From positions 1 through 40,892 of the forward strand of contig CAQWMM010000016.1 in NCBI GenBank assembly GCA_948907985.1: a stretch of 40,892 bases of DNA, in the 5' to 3' direction. Below, piece after piece: positions 6,438 through 14,045 of the stretch. The DNA comes from an uncultured Bacillota bacterium (GTDB taxonomy: Bacteria > Bacillota > Dehalobacteriia > UBA4068 > UBA4997). How positions within the stretch are numbered: the stretch's first letter is position 1; each line of letters begins with the position of its first letter. The notes under the pieces were generated by a model. The model was not told where the DNA came from and searched no databases. It was given only the letters and a program-made list of their open reading frames with translations. The position numbers and the translations under genes were made by a program.

Positions 6438-9281
6438 TTGGGAAAAATACGTGTTCATGAATTGGCCAAGGAATTGAATGTGGAAAGCAAAAAAATGGTG
6501 GAGTATCTGCAAAAACAGGGCTGCAACATTAAAAATCATATGAGTATTATGGATAATAACGCCGAAGAGCTGGCACGCCGTTATTTTGGCAAAGCAGATG
6601 CAGTACCGGGTTTTAAGCCGACCGTTAAGCGTATAAAAAAAGAAGTTGTGGAGGCCGAGCGGGCGTTGAAAGAACAGCAGGCGGCGGTTGAAGAGGCAGC
6701 TAAAGCTGAACAGACAGCGCCGGCTGTTGTCGAATCGCCGGCAGATAAGCCAGCAGACAATAAAGAGCCGGAAAAAGCGGCTGCTATTCCGGAAACCTAT
6801 GCCAAGCCACCCGCAGAGCCGGCGGTTGCCAGCAAGACTGAACAGCTTGAAGAGGCTAAAGAGGCCAAGGCCCCGGAGGTTAAGGAACCGGTTAAATCTG
6901 AGGAGAAGAAAATCCCAGAGGCCAAACCGGAAAAACCGGCAGCCAAACCGGAGCTGGCTGACAAAAAGATTAATGACGAAACGAAGACGGAGCCTGCCGT
7001 CGTTCAAAATGCACCAGCGAAAAGCGAAACTGCCGCCCGTTCCCAATCCGAACAAAAAACTGTCGGTTCTGCCAATTCAGCCGGCAAAAACAACCGTCGT
7101 GATAATCGGGAAAACAACAAGGAAAACCGCGATAAAAAAGATAGCAGGGATAACGCCAATAATCGGAATAAAAAGGAAAACAACCATAATAACCGTGATG
7201 GACGCGAAAATAACCGAGAGAATAATCGCAGCAATGATAACGCTCGCAACTCTAATCGGGATAAGCGTCAGGATAATAAACGTGTTGATAACGGCGGCCG
7301 TAGTGAACGTTCTAAGGCTCCGGCTGCCAAGGCCGAGGTGGTTTATGCTCCACCGGCAGCAGCCGCCAAGCCGGACAGCCGTCGTCCAGAGAAAAAGCGT
7401 ACTGCTAAAAATCAGCGGGAACAGGAGTTTAATCAGGAACGTATAAATCGTTTTGAGAAAGCCGGCAAAAATAAGCCGCGCAATAAGTATAAAGAACAAA
7501 AGCGGCAAAAAGTGGAGATCGCTCCGGCTACTCCCAAGAAGGTTGTTATCGGTGAAACGATTATTCTCTCCGAGTTGGCTAAGAGCATGCACAAAACGGC
7601 CAGCGAGCTGATTAAAAAGCTTTTTGAACTGGGTATTATGGCGACAATTAACCAAAGCTTGGAATCTGATACGGCAATTTTACTGGCTGACGAGTTCGGT
7701 GTGGAAGTTGAGGTTCGTCAGGAGCGCATTGTGGAAATTCTGGAGGATGATTTGGATAATCCGCGCGATTTGAAAGAACGTCCGCCGGTAGTTACCGTTA
7801 TGGGGCACGTTGACCACGGCAAAACTTCTCTGCTGGACGCTATCCGCAACACCAGAGTAACCTCAACCGAGGCCGGCGGTATCACGCAGCATATTGGCGC
7901 TTATCAGGTGGGTATTCAGGGGCGCAAAATTACTTTCCTGGATACGCCCGGCCATGAGGCCTTTACCGCTATGCGGGCGCGCGGCGCGCAGGTTACGGAT
8001 ATTTCGGTATTGGTGGTAGCCGCAGACGACGGCATTATGCCGCAGACCGTTGAGGCGATCAATCACTCCAAAGCGGCTGGCGTGCCAATTATCGTGGCGA
8101 TCAATAAAATTGATAAACCGGGCGCTAATGTGGAAAAGGTTAAACAGGAATTGACGGAATATGAACTGGTGGCCGAGGACTGGGGCGGCGACGTGATTAT
8201 GGTGCCGGTTTCAGCCAAACAGGGCATTGGTATTGAAAATCTACTGGAAATGATCTTGCTGGTGGCCGAGGTTTCGGAGCTTAAGGCTAATCCCAAACGC
8301 CAGGCGCGCGGCACCGTTATTGAGGCCAAACTGGATAGGGCAAGAGGCCCTCTGGCTACGCTGCTGGTACAAAAAGGCACGCTTAAAGTTGGCGAAACTA
8401 TTATTGCCGGTTCGGTTTTCGGCAAGGTGCGGGCGATGACAGACGACAGCGGACGGACTGTGCGCAGCGCCGGGCCGTCTATGCCGGTGGAGATTTTGGG
8501 ATTTTCGGAAGTACCGGAGGCCGGCGAAACCTTTATTGCTATTAAGGATGAGCGCAACGCCAGATACGCCGCCCAAATTCAGGCCAACAAAAAGCGCGAG
8601 GAAGAAATGCGCAAATCGGCTCGTGTTTCGTTGGATGATTTGTTCTCCAAGATTGCCGAGGGTGAGGTTAAAGATCTGAATATCATCATCAAGGCTGATG
8701 TACGCGGTTCGGTCGAGGCCTTGAGCCAATCCCTGGAAAAACTAAGTACGGATGAGGTTAAAGTTAAAATTATTCACATCGGCGTTGGCGCTATTAATGA
8801 ATCGGACGTGATGCTGGCCGACGCCAGCAACGCTATCATCATTGGCTTTAACGTGCGGCCGGACGCCCAGACGCGCAAAGCCGCTGAAAATGCAATGGTC
8901 GATATGCGCCTGTACAGCGTGATTTATGATGCCATCGAGGATGTTAAACAGGCTATGCAAGGCTTGCTCTCGCCGGTTCTTAAAGAAACCTGGCAGGGGC
9001 AGGTGGAGGTGCGCAATACTTTCAAAGTGCCTAAAATCGGTCTGGTGGCCGGCGGCTATGTGTTGGAGGGTAAAATTACCCGCAATTCGGAGGTGCGCAT
9101 TATCCGCGACGGCGTGGTTATTTTCCAGGGCAAGCTGGCTTCGCTGAAACGCTTTAAGGATGACGTGAAAGAGGTTTTGCAGGGTTTTGAATGTGGTATC
9201 GGTATTGAAAATTATAACGATATTAAAGACGGCGATATTATCGAGGCCTTTGTTATGGAAGAAACAGCCAGAGAACTGTAA
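6438..9281 (+). CDS. infB: Translation initiation factor IF-2
   Basis: This 947-residue GTPase places initiator fMet-tRNA on the 30S subunit and promotes subunit joining. It starts with TTG 6438, with AAGGAGTGG at 6424-6432. An IF2-N module lies at about residues 3-50, followed by a very long low-complexity linker (about 75-350, first A/E/K/P-rich, then N/R/D/K-rich), a second IF2-N-like helical module (about 370-425) and the GTPase domain. The G motifs are G1 GHVDHGKT (456-463), G3 DTPGHE (about 502), G4 NKID (about 556) and G5 SAKQG. Domains II, III and C2 complete the usual end. The linker is the only unusual part. Confidence 0.97.
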   Translation: MGKIRVHELAKELNVESKKMVEYLQKQGCNIKNHMSIMDNNAEELARRYFGKADAVPGFKPTVKRIKKEVVEAERALKEQQAAVEEAAKAEQTAPAVVESPADKPADNKEPEKAAAIPETYAKPPAEPAVASKTEQLEEAKEAKAPEVKEPVKSEEKKIPEAKPEKPAAKPELADKKINDETKTEPAVVQNAPAKSETAARSQSEQKTVGSANSAGKNNRRDNRENNKENRDKKDSRDNANNRNKKENNHNNRDGRENNRENNRSNDNARNSNRDKRQDNKRVDNGGRSERSKAPAAKAEVVYAPPAAAAKPDSRRPEKKRTAKNQREQEFNQERINRFEKAGKNKPRNKYKEQKRQKVEIAPATPKKVVIGETIILSELAKSMHKTASELIKKLFELGIMATINQSLESDTAILLADEFGVEVEVRQERIVEILEDDLDNPRDLKERPPVVTVMGHVDHGKTSLLDAIRNTRVTSTEAGGITQHIGAYQVGIQGRKITFLDTPGHEAFTAMRARGAQVTDISVLVVAADDGIMPQTVEAINHSKAAGVPIIVAINKIDKPGANVEKVKQELTEYELVAEDWGGDVIMVPVSAKQGIGIENLLEMILLVAEVSELKANPKRQARGTVIEAKLDRARGPLATLLVQKGTLKVGETIIAGSVFGKVRAMTDDSGRTVRSAGPSMPVEILGFSEVPEAGETFIAIKDERNARYAAQIQANKKREEEMRKSARVSLDDLFSKIAEGEVKDLNIIIKADVRGSVEALSQSLEKLSTDEVKVKIIHIGVGAINESDVMLADASNAIIIGFNVRPDAQTRKAAENAMVDMRLYSVIYDAIEDVKQAMQGLLSPVLKETWQGQVEVRNTFKVPKIGLVAGGYVLEGKITRNSEVRIIRDGVVIFQGKLASLKRFKDDVKEVLQGFECGIGIENYNDIKDGDIIEAFVMEETAREL

Positions 9282-9300
9282 GATCATTAACTAAATATAG

Positions 9301-9350
9301 AAGTATACGGGGCTTTGGGCTGAGTAGTTTGGTGCAAAGCCCTAATACTT
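9301..9350 (+). repeat. Long hairpin between infB and rbfA
   Basis: GGGCTTTG (9310-9317) pairs perfectly with CAAAGCCC (9335-9342) around a 17-base loop. A lower stem AAGTAT/ATACTT (9301-9306 with 9345-9350) closes it after a small internal loop. No clean T-run follows, so it is more likely an mRNA stability, processing or partial-termination element than a strong terminator. Confidence 0.5.
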
Positions 9351-9374
9351 TAGATAAATATGAAAGGAAATAAA

Positions 9375-9740
9375 ATGACACAATATAGAAGTCGGCGTTT
9401 GTCCGAGGAATTGAAAAAAGAAATTGCTGATATTGTTCGCCAACTAAAGGATCCCCGCTTAAAGCTGGTTTCTATTTTGGCGGTTCAGGTTGACCGGGAA
9501 CTGACCCAGGCCAAGGTTTATGTCAGCCATTTTGCTGAAAGTGGCGCTAAAGATGAAACTCTGGACGCTCTACACCGGGCGGGTGGTCATATTCGCAGCG
9601 AATTGGCGCGCCGTCTGCATACACGCACAGTGCCGGAATTGATTTTTGTGGACGATCACAGCATTGAGGCCGGTTTTAAGATTAGTGAGATGTTGGCTGA
9701 TTATGAGCGGGAACGCCAGCATACTGGCCAGCAGGAATAA
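9375..9740 (+). CDS. rbfA: Ribosome-binding factor A
   Basis: This protein has 121 residues from ATG 9375, preceded by AAAGGA. An ATG at 9360 in frame would add five residues but lacks a well-spaced ribosome site. RbfA is a KH-type cold-shock factor that binds immature 30S particles and helps 16S rRNA 5'-end processing. The motifs YRSRRLSEELKKEIADIVRQ, LKDPRLKLVSI and AKVYVSHF are typical, and the length matches the family. It follows infB as in most bacteria. Confidence 0.95.
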   Translation: MTQYRSRRLSEELKKEIADIVRQLKDPRLKLVSILAVQVDRELTQAKVYVSHFAESGAKDETLDALHRAGGHIRSELARRLHTRTVPELIFVDDHSIEAGFKISEMLADYERERQHTGQQE

Positions 9741-9757
9741 AGTGTAGGTGGATACTG

Positions 9758-10774
9758 ATGAATTATAACCTTAAGAATTATGATTTTCAGCCAGCCTATG
9801 ATTTGGTTGCGGCCAGCCAAAAGATACTGATTGTGGGGCATATTTCACCGGACGGCGATACGCTGGGTTCTTCTCTGGGTTTGTCGCTGGGCTTAAAGCG
9901 GCTGGGCAAACAGACTGCGGTGGTTTTTCAGGATGCTGTGCCGCGTCATTTAAGTTTTCTGCCCGGGGCCGGGGAAATTTTGCGCCCTGATGAGCTGGCC
10001 GCCGCTGGTTTCGCGGATGCAGATTTGTTAATCCTGGTGGACTGCGCCACTTTAGAGCGTACCGGTAACGGTTGGATTGATGATTATGTGCCGCGGCTGC
10101 CGCTGTTAATTTTTGACCACCACGCCCTGCGGGACGATATTCCGTCAGTATCCCTGGTTGATCCTCATTTGGCGGCTACCGCAGAACTTATTTACTGGTT
10201 TTTACAATTCTGTCAGGTTCCGCTGGAACTTGATTTGGCGCGTTGTCTGTATGCGGCTATTTGTACGGATACCGGCGGTTTTCGTTTTACCAATACTAAG
10301 GTGCATACACTGCAAATTGCGGCGGAGCTGTTAGCGCAGGGCATTAATATGGAAGAAATGCGGGTGCAGCTTTTTGAATCGCGCAGTTTGGGGCATATCC
10401 GAATGTTGGGGCTGGCGCTTTCCGGTATGCAGAAAACCGATGACAACAAGCTGGTTTGGTGCAGTATTGACGCCGCCACCAAAGAGCGCTATCATGCTTT
10501 GCCGGAGGATGTGGACGGCATTGCCGGCGAAACCATGCAGCTGGAGGGTGTTAAAATAGGCGTATTCTTTGACGAGCGCGCCGAGCAGGGGACGGTTAAG
10601 GTTTCGATGCGCGGCCGCGACGGCTATAACGTGGGCAAATTGGCGGCGGAATTTGGCGGCGGCGGTCATTATGCGGCCAGCGGCTGCACTATTAAGGGCA
10701 GCCTGGCCGAGGTTCAGCCCAGAGTGTTGGCGGCGGCCAAACGCCTGTTGCAGGAAACGGAGGCCCGGCTTTAA
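9758..10774 (+). CDS. nrnA: DHH-family phosphoesterase, nanoRNase/pAp phosphatase NrnA
   Basis: This 338-residue DHH/DHHA1 protein degrades very short RNA oligomers and dephosphorylates 3'-phosphoadenosine 5'-phosphate, using Mn2+ ions. Metal-binding motifs are visible in order: GHISPDGDTLGS, ILVDCA, the DHH signature in LIFDHHAL, and a TDTGGFRFTNT segment. The DHHA1 substrate motif GGGGHYAASG lies near residue 300. Its position between rbfA and truB is conserved in many Firmicutes. The stop overlaps the truB start by one base, which indicates coupled translation. Confidence 0.93.
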   Translation: MNYNLKNYDFQPAYDLVAASQKILIVGHISPDGDTLGSSLGLSLGLKRLGKQTAVVFQDAVPRHLSFLPGAGEILRPDELAAAGFADADLLILVDCATLERTGNGWIDDYVPRLPLLIFDHHALRDDIPSVSLVDPHLAATAELIYWFLQFCQVPLELDLARCLYAAICTDTGGFRFTNTKVHTLQIAAELLAQGINMEEMRVQLFESRSLGHIRMLGLALSGMQKTDDNKLVWCSIDAATKERYHALPEDVDGIAGETMQLEGVKIGVFFDERAEQGTVKVSMRGRDGYNVGKLAAEFGGGGHYAASGCTIKGSLAEVQPRVLAAAKRLLQETEARL

Positions 10775-11712
10775 TGGTTGAAAATCTGCCGCGGGAAGCA
10801 AACGGTTTCCTTAATATTTATAAGCCGGCCGGTTACACTTCGCATGACGTGGTTGCGGTGCTGCGCCGTCATCTGCCGCGCAAAAGCAAGGTCGGCCACA
10901 CCGGCACGCTGGACCCGCAGGCTACCGGTATTTTGCCGGTATGTTTGGGGAAAGCCACCCGCCTGGCCGAATATTTTACGGCTCTGCCCAAAACCTATAT
11001 TGGCGAAATGACCCTGGGCAGTGTTACCAGCACCTATGATAAGTGGGGAGAGGTGGTTGAACAGGCCGCGCCGGAGCGTGTTTCGGCAGTGGTAGAGCAG
11101 GATGTGTTGGCTGTTTTGCCGCAGTTTACCGGTTATATTAAACAGGTACCGCCAATGGTCAGTGCCGTGAAAATTGACGGTCAAAAACTGTATAAATTAG
11201 CCAGGGCGGGGATTGAGGTGGAAAGGCCGGCCAGAGAAGTCCGAATTTACAGTTTGAAAATTCTGGCTATGGAACTGCCCAAAATTCAGATGGAAATTTG
11301 CTGCTCCAGCGGTACCTATATTCGCACGCTGTTTCATGATATTGGCCAGGCGCTTGGCGTTGGCGGGCATTTATCTGCTCTGGAGCGTACGGTGGTCGGC
11401 AGCTTTGTCAAACCGGATTCCGTATCCCTGGCCGAGGCCGAGGCCAGCCTGCAAAGGGGAGATTTTAGCCGTCTTGTGCCGCTTGACCAGGGCGTGGCGC
11501 ATTTACCGCTGATTGAACTGCAAACAGAAAATGATTTTCAGTATGCCCTGCATGGTCGGGAGATTGTGCTTGGTTTATCTGAGGCGGAGGCTCCCGCCTG
11601 CCGGGTAATGTATCAGGGGCGCTTGCTGGGGGTCGGCGAAACCAGATATGAGGCGCAGGGCTGCGCCTGTAACGAAATGTTGATTTTGCATATGGACAAA
11701 GTTTTACTTTGA
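10774..11712 (+). CDS. truB: tRNA pseudouridine(55) synthase
   Basis: This 312-residue protein converts U55 to pseudouridine in the T-loop of tRNAs. The catalytic aspartate is D47 in GHTGTLDPQATGILPVCLG. Upstream is the KPAGYTSHDVV motif, and later the SSGTYIRTLFHDIG motif (about residue 175-190), all diagnostic of TruB. The C-terminal part resembles the short PUA-like tail of bacterial TruB. The ATG shares its first base with the nrnA stop (TAATG). The next gene ribF starts about 30 bases after the truB stop. Confidence 0.95.
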   Translation: MVENLPREANGFLNIYKPAGYTSHDVVAVLRRHLPRKSKVGHTGTLDPQATGILPVCLGKATRLAEYFTALPKTYIGEMTLGSVTSTYDKWGEVVEQAAPERVSAVVEQDVLAVLPQFTGYIKQVPPMVSAVKIDGQKLYKLARAGIEVERPAREVRIYSLKILAMELPKIQMEICCSSGTYIRTLFHDIGQALGVGGHLSALERTVVGSFVKPDSVSLAEAEASLQRGDFSRLVPLDQGVAHLPLIELQTENDFQYALHGREIVLGLSEAEAPACRVMYQGRLLGVGETRYEAQGCACNEMLILHMDKVLL

Positions 11713-11744
11713 TTTTGGGATATTCTTTTTTCGAGGGTATTTTG

Positions 11745-12695
11745 ATGAAGATACTTCAATCAATTAAGGATTTTAAACGACCGGATAAATTTTTAGCGGT
11801 TACGCTGGGCAATTTTGACGGTGTGCATCTGGGGCATCAACAGCTTATGCGCCGGGCTGTGGCGGCGGCCCAAAACGCCGGCGGCTGCTCTCTGGCCTTT
11901 ACTTTTGAGCCGCATCCGCTGGCTGTGCTGACCGGCAGGCCGCCCCGGCTTTTGCAAAGCCAGGCAGAAAAAAGGCAGGCTATTGCCAGTATGGGGCTTG
12001 ATTATCTGCTGGAACTGCCTTTTACGGCAGAGTTGGCAGCTTTGCCCCCGGAGGATTTTGTGCGCCAGTTTCTGCGTCCGGACGGTTTGCATATTGATTT
12101 GCTGATTGTCGGCTTTAATTTCAGCTTTGGCGCCGGAGGAGCGGGTAATGCAGAAACTTTGCAGAAATTGGGTGAAAAATATGGCTTTCAGGTAGAGGTT
12201 ATGCCGCCCTGCCGTCGCTGCGGCGGCATTGTTAGCAGCAGCTGGCTGCGTCGCTTGATTGCCGAGGGCAAAATTGCCAAGGCTAATCGCCTGTTGGGCC
12301 GGGAATATATGCTATCTGGCGAGATTGTGCATGGCCGTCGGCTGGGCCGGCAGTTTTTCGGTTTCCCTACCGCTAACATTCTGGCGGATGAAAATTTGCT
12401 TTTGGCTTACGGCGTTTATGCAGCCTGGGCGGAGTGTTCCGATTGTCGCTGGCCGGCGGTGGTTAACGTAGGGCTTCGGCCAACGATCGCGGAAAATATT
12501 GTTCCGACTATTGAAACCCACTGTTTAGGCGTGGATCAGGATTTGTATGGCCAGCATATGCGCGTTCATTTTGTGCAGGAGATCCGGCCGGAGCGTAAAT
12601 TTGCATCTATGGAATTGCTGCGGGAACAGATTGCGGCAGACAGCCGTATTGCCGCAGAAATATTAAGGCAAAAAATAACAAAAAATCCTTGTTAA
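11745..12695 (+). CDS. ribF: Bifunctional riboflavin kinase/FAD synthetase
   Basis: This protein has 316 residues from ATG 11745, chosen because GAGGG (11733-11737) is well placed. Upstream in-frame codons, including one overlapping truB, lack a ribosome site. The protein phosphorylates riboflavin to FMN and adenylates FMN to FAD. The N-terminal nucleotidyltransferase domain shows LGNFDGVHLGHQQL (about 21-34) and FTFEPHP. The C-terminal flavokinase domain shows GRRLGRQFFGFPTANI, YGVYAAW and VVNVGLRPT. Its placement after truB is a standard Firmicute arrangement. Confidence 0.95.
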   Translation: MKILQSIKDFKRPDKFLAVTLGNFDGVHLGHQQLMRRAVAAAQNAGGCSLAFTFEPHPLAVLTGRPPRLLQSQAEKRQAIASMGLDYLLELPFTAELAALPPEDFVRQFLRPDGLHIDLLIVGFNFSFGAGGAGNAETLQKLGEKYGFQVEVMPPCRRCGGIVSSSWLRRLIAEGKIAKANRLLGREYMLSGEIVHGRRLGRQFFGFPTANILADENLLLAYGVYAAWAECSDCRWPAVVNVGLRPTIAENIVPTIETHCLGVDQDLYGQHMRVHFVQEIRPERKFASMELLREQIAADSRIAAEILRQKITKNPC

Positions 12696-12699
12696 ACTA

Positions 12700-12728
12700 T
12701 TGCCAAATCGCAAACTTTGTTATATAAT
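12700..12728 (+). promoter_or_regulatory. Promoter for rpsO
   Basis: A -35 box TTGCCA (12700-12705) stands 17 bases before a perfect -10 TATAAT (12723-12728). Transcription would start near 12735, giving rpsO its own roughly 97-base leader in addition to any read-through from the upstream operon. Confidence 0.75.
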
Positions 12729-12734
12729 AAACGA

Positions 12735-12823
12735 GGCGGTCTGATAAGGCCGTCAGCCTACCACGGCGCGGATACGGAAACTCCGACCTTATCTGGGCTG
12801 TTGGCTAATATTAAACAGGAGGT
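12735..12823 (+). promoter_or_regulatory. Structured 5' leader of rpsO (candidate S15-binding autoregulatory RNA)
   Basis: GATAAGG (12743-12749) pairs perfectly with CCTTATC (12787-12793) and encloses smaller pairings such as CGGA/TCCG around 12775-12785. The GGCGGT (12735-12740) and GCCGTC (12749-12754) segments can form a competing stem. The ribosome site AGGAGGT (12817-12823) follows closely. S15 proteins repress their own mRNA through structured leaders in several bacterial groups. That this leader works in the same way is inference from position and pairing. Confidence 0.6.
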
Positions 12824-12831
12824 ACTGATTG

Positions 12832-13101
12832 ATGCCGTTGACTACTGCTAAAAAAGCGGAAATCATTGCTAAATTTCAACAGCATGAGGGTGATACCGGC
12901 TCGCCGGAGGTTCAGGTTGCGTTGCTCAGCCAGCGTATTTCTGATCTTACAGAGCATATGAAACGCCACCCCAAGGATTTCCATTCCCGCCGCGGTTTGT
13001 TGCAGCTGGTGGGCCAGCGCCGTCGTTTCCTTGGCTATATTAAAGCCCAGGATTTTGAGCGCTACCGCAAGATCATTAACGAGCTTGGCCTGCGCCGTTA
13101 G
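12832..13101 (+). CDS. rpsO: 30S ribosomal protein S15
   Basis: This 89-residue primary 16S rRNA-binding protein of the small-subunit platform has the standard length. Recognisable segments are FQQHEGDTGSPEVQVALLS, LTEHMKRHPKDFHSRRGL and LVGQRRRFLGYI, ending RYRKIINELGLRR. The start is ATG 12832, nine bases after the ideal AGGAGGT. A TTG just before it in frame is ignored. The gene has its own promoter and leader and ends in a strong terminator. Confidence 0.97.
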   Translation: MPLTTAKKAEIIAKFQQHEGDTGSPEVQVALLSQRISDLTEHMKRHPKDFHSRRGLLQLVGQRRRFLGYIKAQDFERYRKIINELGLRR

Positions 13102-13129
13102 TCGTTAATAAAAATTTTAACAGAATCGT

Positions 13130-13171
13130 AAACGTGGCATACTTTCTTAACAGAATGTATGCCACGTTTTT
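13130..13171 (+). terminator. Intrinsic terminator after rpsO
   Basis: A perfect 13-bp stem (AAACGTGGCATAC 13130-13142 with GTATGCCACGTTT 13157-13169) has a 14-base loop and a run of T ending at 13171. It closes the long ribosome/translation operon. Confidence 0.9.
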
Positions 13172-13179
13172 AGTAAAGT

Positions 13180-13221
13180 AACAGAGGGCTGCCGTTCAAA
13201 TTAAAATGGCTGCTCTTTGTT
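13180..13221 (-). terminator. Second hairpin between convergent genes (possible terminator of the minus-strand lipoprotein gene)
   Basis: Arms 13180-13193 and 13208-13221 pair over 13 of 14 positions, including two G-U pairs when read as the plus-strand RNA, with a 14-base loop. It lies just past the stop of the minus-strand gene. No good T-run follows on the minus strand, so the termination role is uncertain. Confidence 0.4.
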
Positions 13222-13242
13222 AATTATGAGATGTTATCAGTT

Positions 13243-13812
13243 TTAATCCAATCCGCGCATGGTTATTACTGTTCCCTGCTTGGTTAAATAATCAATGTGG
13301 GGCAGAGTTTCGCCTTCTGTCGGCAAAGCGAAAAAATAGCTGCCGTAGGCTTCGCCGTTTTCTATATAAATTTCATAGGTTGGCTGCTCTGCTGCACCAT
13401 AATTAAGCTGGGCAGCGGCTATAAAGCCTTTGCCGGTGCTGTCCAGTGTCCAAACCTCATCGGTACGTTCATAGGTTTGGTTTTCTTCATTATAATCCAG
13501 GCGGTAAATTTTCAGCAGACTTTCCTGTTTGCAGGGAGCAAGCAAGGTCAGCGGCGCTTCGCTGTCCAAATTTACCTGTGTATAGGAAAGCAGCTGGGCC
13601 AGTTCGTCTTCGGAGGGATCGTTAATTATGTAAAGCAGGCAGTCCTCGGGTTCGTTGGCCTGAGCTTGATGAATAATTGAATTGTTGCCGGTGGTGGAAA
13701 ATTCGTTGCTGCTGGTTATTCCCAGCAGGCTGATCGGTTCTTTTTGACAGCCGCCGCATAACAGCAGGGTTATGATTGATATTATGATCAGAAAATATTT
13801 ATCTTTGGGCAT
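13243..13812 (-). CDS. Putative lipoprotein of unknown function
   Basis: This 189-residue protein begins with a short basic stretch, a hydrophobic segment (about residues 6-19) and a lipobox-like LCGGC with C22 as the probable lipidated cysteine. The cysteine at -3 makes the box somewhat atypical. The mature part is acidic and contains no motif I recognise. It reads as short beta-rich segments (APLTLLAPCKQESLLKIYRL, WTLDSTGKGFIAAAQLNYG). The start ATG 13812 is chosen over TTG 13818 because AAGGAG is eight bases upstream of it. The gene is a single unit, divergent from livK and with its own promoter. It is probably anchored on the outer face of a membrane. No function is proposed. Confidence 0.75.
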   Translation of the reverse strand: MPKDKYFLIIISIITLLLCGGCQKEPISLLGITSSNEFSTTGNNSIIHQAQANEPEDCLLYIINDPSEDELAQLLSYTQVNLDSEAPLTLLAPCKQESLLKIYRLDYNEENQTYERTDEVWTLDSTGKGFIAAAQLNYGAAEQPTYEIYIENGEAYGSYFFALPTEGETLPHIDYLTKQGTVITMRGLD

Positions 13813-13844
13813 AAACAAAACTCCTTGTATTTGTACTTAAATAA

Positions 13845-13873
13845 ATTATAACAGAATAAAGACGTATAAGCAA
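13845..13873 (-). promoter_or_regulatory. Promoter of the minus-strand lipoprotein gene
   Basis: Read on the minus strand, TTGCTT (13873-13868) is followed after 17 bases by a perfect TATAAT (13850-13845), about 35 bases before the start codon. Confidence 0.7.
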
Positions 13874-13947
13874 GCAATTTGTTTTGTATGCAAAATTAAA
13901 TATACAGAATAAATAAAAAAAATTGAGGTAAAAATTGTTAAACTATA

Positions 13948-13977
13948 TTGACAAGCTAGGTTGCTTTGACGTATAAT
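13948..13977 (+). promoter_or_regulatory. Promoter of livK
   Basis: A perfect TTGACA (13948-13953) is separated by 18 bases from a perfect TATAAT (13972-13977). It is divergent from the lipoprotein promoter, and the two -35 boxes are about 75 bases apart. Confidence 0.78.
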
Positions 13978-14045
13978 TTTTTATTATAACGTAAGGCTGA
14001 ATATGGCCTGACGAAAAAATTTTTTAGAAAAGGTGGAAAAAAGAC

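Noticed and set aside
6390..7655. Long overlapping reading frames on both strands across the infB linker (for example 6688-7446 plus, 6390-7055 minus and 7077-7655 minus)
   Set aside because: They are produced by the low-complexity codon pattern of the infB linker. Their translations are repetitive and lack ribosome sites.
9301..9350. Hairpin between infB and rbfA as a terminator
   Set aside because: No T-run follows, and rbfA, nrnA and truB clearly continue the operon, so full termination is unlikely.
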